Assembly: GCA_022565365.1 (NCBI GenBank)
Contig: JAIUMW010000006.1
Location: forward strand, 1-36,572
DNA length: 36,572 nucleotides
From: Oceanicaulis sp.
GTDB lineage: Bacteria > Pseudomonadota > Alphaproteobacteria > Caulobacterales > Maricaulaceae
Reading direction: 5' to 3'
The translations under genes and the position numbers were made by a program. Below, in pieces: positions 33,386 to 36,572 of this stretch; within the stretch, counting starts at the first letter, position 1, and each line of letters opens with the position of its first letter. The notes beneath the pieces were generated by a model, which ran no database searches, had not been told where the DNA came from, and saw only the letters and a list, made by a program, of their open reading frames with translations.

Positions 33386-34443
33386 GCGCAGGCTTCACCA
33401 TTGACGGACGCGCCATCGGGCCGGGCGCGCCGCCCTATCTGATCGCGGAGCTGTCGGGCAATCACAAGGGCGAGCTCGCCCGGGCGCTCGCCATGATCGA
33501 CGCGGCGGCGGACGCGGGCGCCGATGCGGTGAAGCTTCAGACCTATACCGCCGACACCATCACGCTCAAAAGCGATGCGCCGGAATTCACGATACGGGGC
33601 GGCCTCTGGGATGGGCGCACCCTGCATGATCTCTATCAGGAGGCGTCCACCCCCTGGGACTGGCATGGCGCCCTGTTCGAGCATGCGCGCCAGCGCGCGA
33701 TTACGATCTTTTCCTCGCCCTTCGATCCCAGCGCCGTGGACCTGCTGGAGCGCCTCAACGCTCCGGCCTACAAGATCGCCTCGTTTGAAATCACCGACCT
33801 GCCGCTGATCCGCTATGCGGCGAAAACCGGCAAGCCGCTGATCATTTCCACCGGCATGGCCAGCGAGCGCGAGATCGCAGACGCCGTGGAGGCCGCCCGG
33901 TCAGCGGGCGCAGGCGGGATCGTGCTTTTGCGCTGTGTCAGCGGTTATCCGGCGCCGGCCCATGATTACCATCTGGCGGCGCTGGCCGACATGACCGCCC
34001 GCTTCGGCGTCCCGGCGGGGCTGTCGGACCACACGCTGGATGATGTCACCGCCATCGCCGCGACGGCGCTGGGCGCAGTGGTGATTGAAAAGCATTTCAC
34101 GCTGGCGCGCGCCGATGGCGGGCCGCACGCGGCTTTCGCCCTGGAACCTCCGGAATTTGCGCGCCGCGCCCGAGCCGTGCGCGACGCCCATGCGGCGCTG
34201 GGCAAGCCAGTGTACGGCGCCAAGGCCAGCGAGGCCGGCAATCTGCAATTCCGCCGCTCGCTCTACTTCACCCGCGACCTGCCGGCGGGGCATGTAGTGG
34301 GCGAGGGTGATGTGCGGTCCGTCCGCCCCGGCCATGGCCTTGCCCCGAAACATCTCGATGCCGTGCTGGGCCGGCGCCTTGCGCGCCCTGTGCGTCATGC
34401 GCAGCCGGCGGCCTGGGATGCGTTTGAGGGCGGGGGCGGTTGA
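33382..34443 (+). CDS. pseI: Pseudaminic acid synthase PseI
   Basis: The 353-residue NeuB-family enzyme condenses the 6-deoxy-altrose derivative with phosphoenolpyruvate. The TIM barrel begins YLIAELSGNHKGELARALAMIDAAADAGADAVKLQTYTADTITL. ITIFSSPFDPSAVDLLERLNAPAYKIASFEITDLPLI, GKPLIISTGMAS, GLSDHTLDD and VVIEKHFTLARADGGPHAAFALEP follow. A C-terminal SAF (antifreeze-like) domain runs from about residue 290. GNHKG and DGGPHAAF favour PseI over NeuB/LegI. It is the last gene of the operon; pseB and pseC, needed for the first two steps, are not in the window. Confidence 0.94.
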   Translation: MSAGFTIDGRAIGPGAPPYLIAELSGNHKGELARALAMIDAAADAGADAVKLQTYTADTITLKSDAPEFTIRGGLWDGRTLHDLYQEASTPWDWHGALFEHARQRAITIFSSPFDPSAVDLLERLNAPAYKIASFEITDLPLIRYAAKTGKPLIISTGMASEREIADAVEAARSAGAGGIVLLRCVSGYPAPAHDYHLAALADMTARFGVPAGLSDHTLDDVTAIAATALGAVVIEKHFTLARADGGPHAAFALEPPEFARRARAVRDAHAALGKPVYGAKASEAGNLQFRRSLYFTRDLPAGHVVGEGDVRSVRPGHGLAPKHLDAVLGRRLARPVRHAQPAAWDAFEGGGG

Positions 34444-34931
34444 AGGTTGAGCGGGGCGTTCGATCGCAGGTGGGTTAGTGAAATGCAACCCCATCTGCCC
34501 TTCGATCCTTGCTGAGCCATTTTGCATGATCTTCCAGCATGGAACGATGGGAAGGTTTGACCCCCAGAGCCTTCCAGGGGGGAGCCGGCAGGCGCATCGC
34601 TGGGCCGAGAAGGAATGAGACAAGCGCCTCATCTTTCCCTCCCCTTGAGGGGAGGGTTGGGGTGGGGTGTGCGGCGGTGACGGGTGATGTGTCTGTGGTT
34701 GAAGCTGCATGCCCCCCACCCCGGCCCTCCCCCGGTGGGGGAGGGAGAGCGGACAGCGCCGTCTTCAGCCATATCCGGCAACTCCGGTTCAAGTTTGATC
34801 GCGCTGCCTTGATGGGGAGGGGAAAACAGGGCTGCGATCTGATATCTGACACCTGCTCGTCCACGCCAGCAGCGGCGAGCGCTACACGGGCGGCGCCAGC
34901 CTCGCCTACAGCGAGGGCGGACCCGCGCCGC
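34444..34931. repeat. Gene-free stretch with palindromic G/C-tract repeat
   Basis: No credible gene is seen in these 488 bp. At 34635-34669 lies CCCTCCCCTTGAGGGGAGGG followed by a G-tract block. At 34711-34748 the complementary C-tract block is followed by CCCTCCCCCGGTGGGGGAGGG. The two arms can pair with each other and each also folds on itself, leaving a loop of about 40 nt. This is the look of a dispersed intergenic repeat (REP- or MITE-like), often mis-called as a PQPSPQGEG-type peptide. The flanks (34460-34634 and 34750-34850) are not recognised and may belong to the same mobile unit. Confidence 0.55.
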
Positions 34932-36074
34932 TCACTCCGCCGCCGCTTCCGCCGCCTCGCGGCTGGCGCGCAGTTTTTCGGCCTGGTCCTCCACCGCGGC
35001 GACGATGCGCTCGATCATCTCTTCGTTGGAGACTTTTTCGGTCTGCTGGCCGGCGAAATAGAGCATGCCTGCGCCCTTGCCGCCGCCGGTGAAGCCGAGA
35101 TCAGTATAGGCCGCCTCGCCCGGGCCATTGACCACGCAGCCGATGATGGACAGCGAGATCGGCTCGGAGATGTGTTCGAGGCGCTCTTCCAGCGCCTCCA
35201 CCGTCTTGATGACGTCAAAGCCCTGCCGGGCGCAGGACGGACAGGAGATGATGTTCACCCCGCGCGTGCGCAGGCCCAGCGATTTGAGAATATCGTAGCC
35301 GACCTTGATCTCCTGCACCGGATCGGCGCTGAGCGAGACCCGGATGGTGTCGCCAATCCCGGACCAGAGGAGATTGCCAAGCCCGATGGCGCTCTTGATG
35401 CCGCCGGTGCGTAGCCCGCCGGCTTCCGTCACGCCCAGATGCAGCGGCGCGTCGGTGGCTTCAGACAGCATCTGATAGGCGGCGACGGTGAGGAAGACGT
35501 CGGAGGCTTTGACCGAGATCTTGTATTCGCGGAAATTGAGGTCTTCCAGGATGCGCGCATGGTCGAGCGCGCTTTCCACCATCGCCTCGGGGCAGGGCTC
35601 GCCATATTTTTCCAGCAGATGGCGCTCCAGCGAGCCGGCATTCACGCCGATGCGGATGGAGCAGCCATTATTGCGCGCGGCCGAGACCACATCGCGCACC
35701 CGGTCCATCGACCCGATATTGCCCGGATTGATGCGCAGGCAGGCCGCGCCGGCCTCCGCCGCTTCGATGCCGCGCTTGTAATGAAAGTGAATGTCGGCCA
35801 CCAGCGGCACGCGCGATTCGCGCGCAATGGTGCGGAAGGCGGCGGTGCTTTCCGGGTCGGGGCAGGAGACGCGCACGATATCGGCGTCGGCGTCCTCCAG
35901 CTGGGCGATCTGGTTGAGCGTGGCGCGCGCGTCCGTGGTGGGCGTGTTGGTCATGGACTGCACGCTGATCGGCGCGCCGCCGCCGACCGCCACCGGGCCG
36001 ACATGAATCTGCCGGCTCTCGCGCCGGTCGATCATGCGCCAGGGGCGCACCTTGGTATGGGCTTCAACGGCCAT
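34932..36074 (-). CDS. ispG: 4-hydroxy-3-methylbut-2-enyl diphosphate synthase IspG
   Basis: The 380-residue [4Fe-4S] enzyme makes HMBPP from the cyclic diphosphate in the MEP isoprenoid pathway. The barrel domain shows [51 protein letters not shown] and ISVKASDV. The cluster ligands are C278, C281 (SCPSCAR), C313 and E320 ([10 protein letters not shown]), equivalent to E. coli C270, C273, C305 and E312. The last 20 residues form an Ala/Glu-rich tail. It lies 62 bp downstream of rodZ on the same strand, the rodZ-ispG order also found in E. coli. Confidence 0.97.
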   Translation of the reverse strand: MAVEAHTKVRPWRMIDRRESRQIHVGPVAVGGGAPISVQSMTNTPTTDARATLNQIAQLEDADADIVRVSCPDPESTAAFRTIARESRVPLVADIHFHYKRGIEAAEAGAACLRINPGNIGSMDRVRDVVSAARNNGCSIRIGVNAGSLERHLLEKYGEPCPEAMVESALDHARILEDLNFREYKISVKASDVFLTVAAYQMLSEATDAPLHLGVTEAGGLRTGGIKSAIGLGNLLWSGIGDTIRVSLSADPVQEIKVGYDILKSLGLRTRGVNIISCPSCARQGFDVIKTVEALEERLEHISEPISLSIIGCVVNGPGEAAYTDLGFTGGGKGAGMLYFAGQQTEKVSNEEMIERIVAAVEDQAEKLRASREAAEAAAE

Positions 36075-36136
36075 GATGGTTCATGTCTCATGCTTACAGC
36101 CCGGATATAGTCCTCATCCGGCGTCAGCGCGAGGGG

Positions 36137-36572
36137 TCAGCGGCCTGCAGGCGTGTTGAGCGCGTTGAGCAGGAATTCCGACACCGGAGCGTTGTCCAGC
36201 GCCTCGCCGCGCTCACCCAGCGCGCCCAGGGGACGGCCGGCGGCGCGGATCAGCACTGCGCCCGCATCGCTGGCCGAGATCATCAGACCCGGCTCGTCCG
36301 GGGCGCGGTAGATGTCGCCGGCCTCCAGCATGCGCGAGATCAGGATGCGGCCCGAGGCGTCGCGCACCTCCAGATGCACCGGCGCGCCCGCTTCCAGCAC
36401 CACGGCGCCGGCGCTGCGCGGACCGGGCAGGCCGGCCCAGATTTCGTCAGGGCGCATGGCGGCCCGCGGCATGTCCGATTCCGGCCTCGCATCGGCGCTG
36501 ATCAGGGCGCTCATGGGCTGGCTGGCGGCGTCAAGGGTGTCGCGCTGGGAGATGTAGTGGCCGTACCAGCCG
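36137..36572 (-). CDS. rodZ: RodZ-like cytoskeleton protein, C-terminal part (truncated by window edge)
   Basis: The frame is open to the window edge, so the visible 144 residues are a C-terminal fragment. It begins GWYGHYISQRDTLDAASQ, just after the membrane segment expected in RodZ. It continues to the periplasmic DUF4115 domain: VVLEAGAPVHLEVRDASGRILISRML, AGDIYRAPDEPGLMISASDAGAVLIRAAGRPLGALGERGEALDN. RodZ links MreB to the membrane for rod shape; its N-terminal helix-turn-helix domain would lie beyond the edge. A start at ATG 36514 would give only a truncated domain and is rejected. The neighbouring ispG supports the call. Confidence 0.85.
   Translation of the reverse strand, partial: GWYGHYISQRDTLDAASQPMSALISADARPESDMPRAAMRPDEIWAGLPGPRSAGAVVLEAGAPVHLEVRDASGRILISRMLEAGDIYRAPDEPGLMISASDAGAVLIRAAGRPLGALGERGEALDNAPVSEFLLNALNTPAGR

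Noticed and set aside
34475-34864. Open frames of 129 and 272 codons on the minus strand across the intergenic repeat
   Set aside because: They translate the G/C-tract repeat (PTPTLPSRGG-type peptides) and the antisense of pseI; no domain is seen.

Overview
The window is GC-rich, densely coded DNA from an alphaproteobacterium. The best guess is a stalked or dimorphic marine relative of Caulobacter (Maricaulales/Caulobacterales: Maricaulis, Oceanicaulis, Glycocaulis types). Pointers are a circularly permuted two-piece tmRNA gene, an alpha-type SspB, a TipF-like degenerate EAL protein, GTTC-N7-GTTC LexA boxes, a large TonB-dependent receptor, and pseudaminic acid genes of the kind used on flagellin. 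No phage, plasmid, insertion sequence or CRISPR array was seen. The genus is inferred, not shown.

Left part (1-13 kb). dnaJ (cut by the window edge) and dnaK lie on the minus strand with a heat-shock-like promoter candidate upstream. A lipoprotein gene, alkB and a glycine-zipper lipoprotein run on the plus strand to a strong terminator. A minus-strand series follows: DUF2244 protein, ada-type methyltransferase, membrane protein, gloA, a 96-residue protein, polA, hrcA, grpE. The 96-residue gene (9220-9510) has a good promoter covered by two perfect alphaproteobacterial LexA boxes. Its product joins a Myb/SANT-like helical domain to a C-terminal QGDLF peptide that fits the beta-sliding-clamp binding consensus. 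It looks like an undescribed SOS-induced clamp-associated protein, sitting directly upstream of polA.

Middle part (12.4-27 kb). lolA and ubiG converge with overlapping stops; lysC, cobT and rluD follow. A TonB-dependent receptor has four GTC-containing 7-mers in an exact 11-bp period upstream, resembling a PhoB box, and is followed by a PhoD-type phosphatase, so the pair looks like a phosphate-starvation unit. sppA, a HAD phosphatase, a small membrane protein and tipF come next. Divergent from tipF is an 83-residue protein resembling both ends of a flagellar rod/hook protein with the middle removed.

Right part (27.5-36.6 kb). A PaaI-like thioesterase lies downstream of sspB, which is split by an in-frame TAA placed directly before an ATG. 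Both halves are otherwise conserved and a promoter remains. A cytochrome P450 separates sspB from ssrA, whose tag ANDNYAEEVALAA is the kind of degron SspB hands to ClpXP. Then come a DUF2459 lipoprotein, an overlapping pseF-pseG-pseH-pseI operon (CMP-pseudaminic acid), a 490-bp gene-free stretch with a palindromic repeat, ispG, and the C-terminal part of rodZ running off the window.

All assignments are from reading the sequence and family knowledge; no searches were run.
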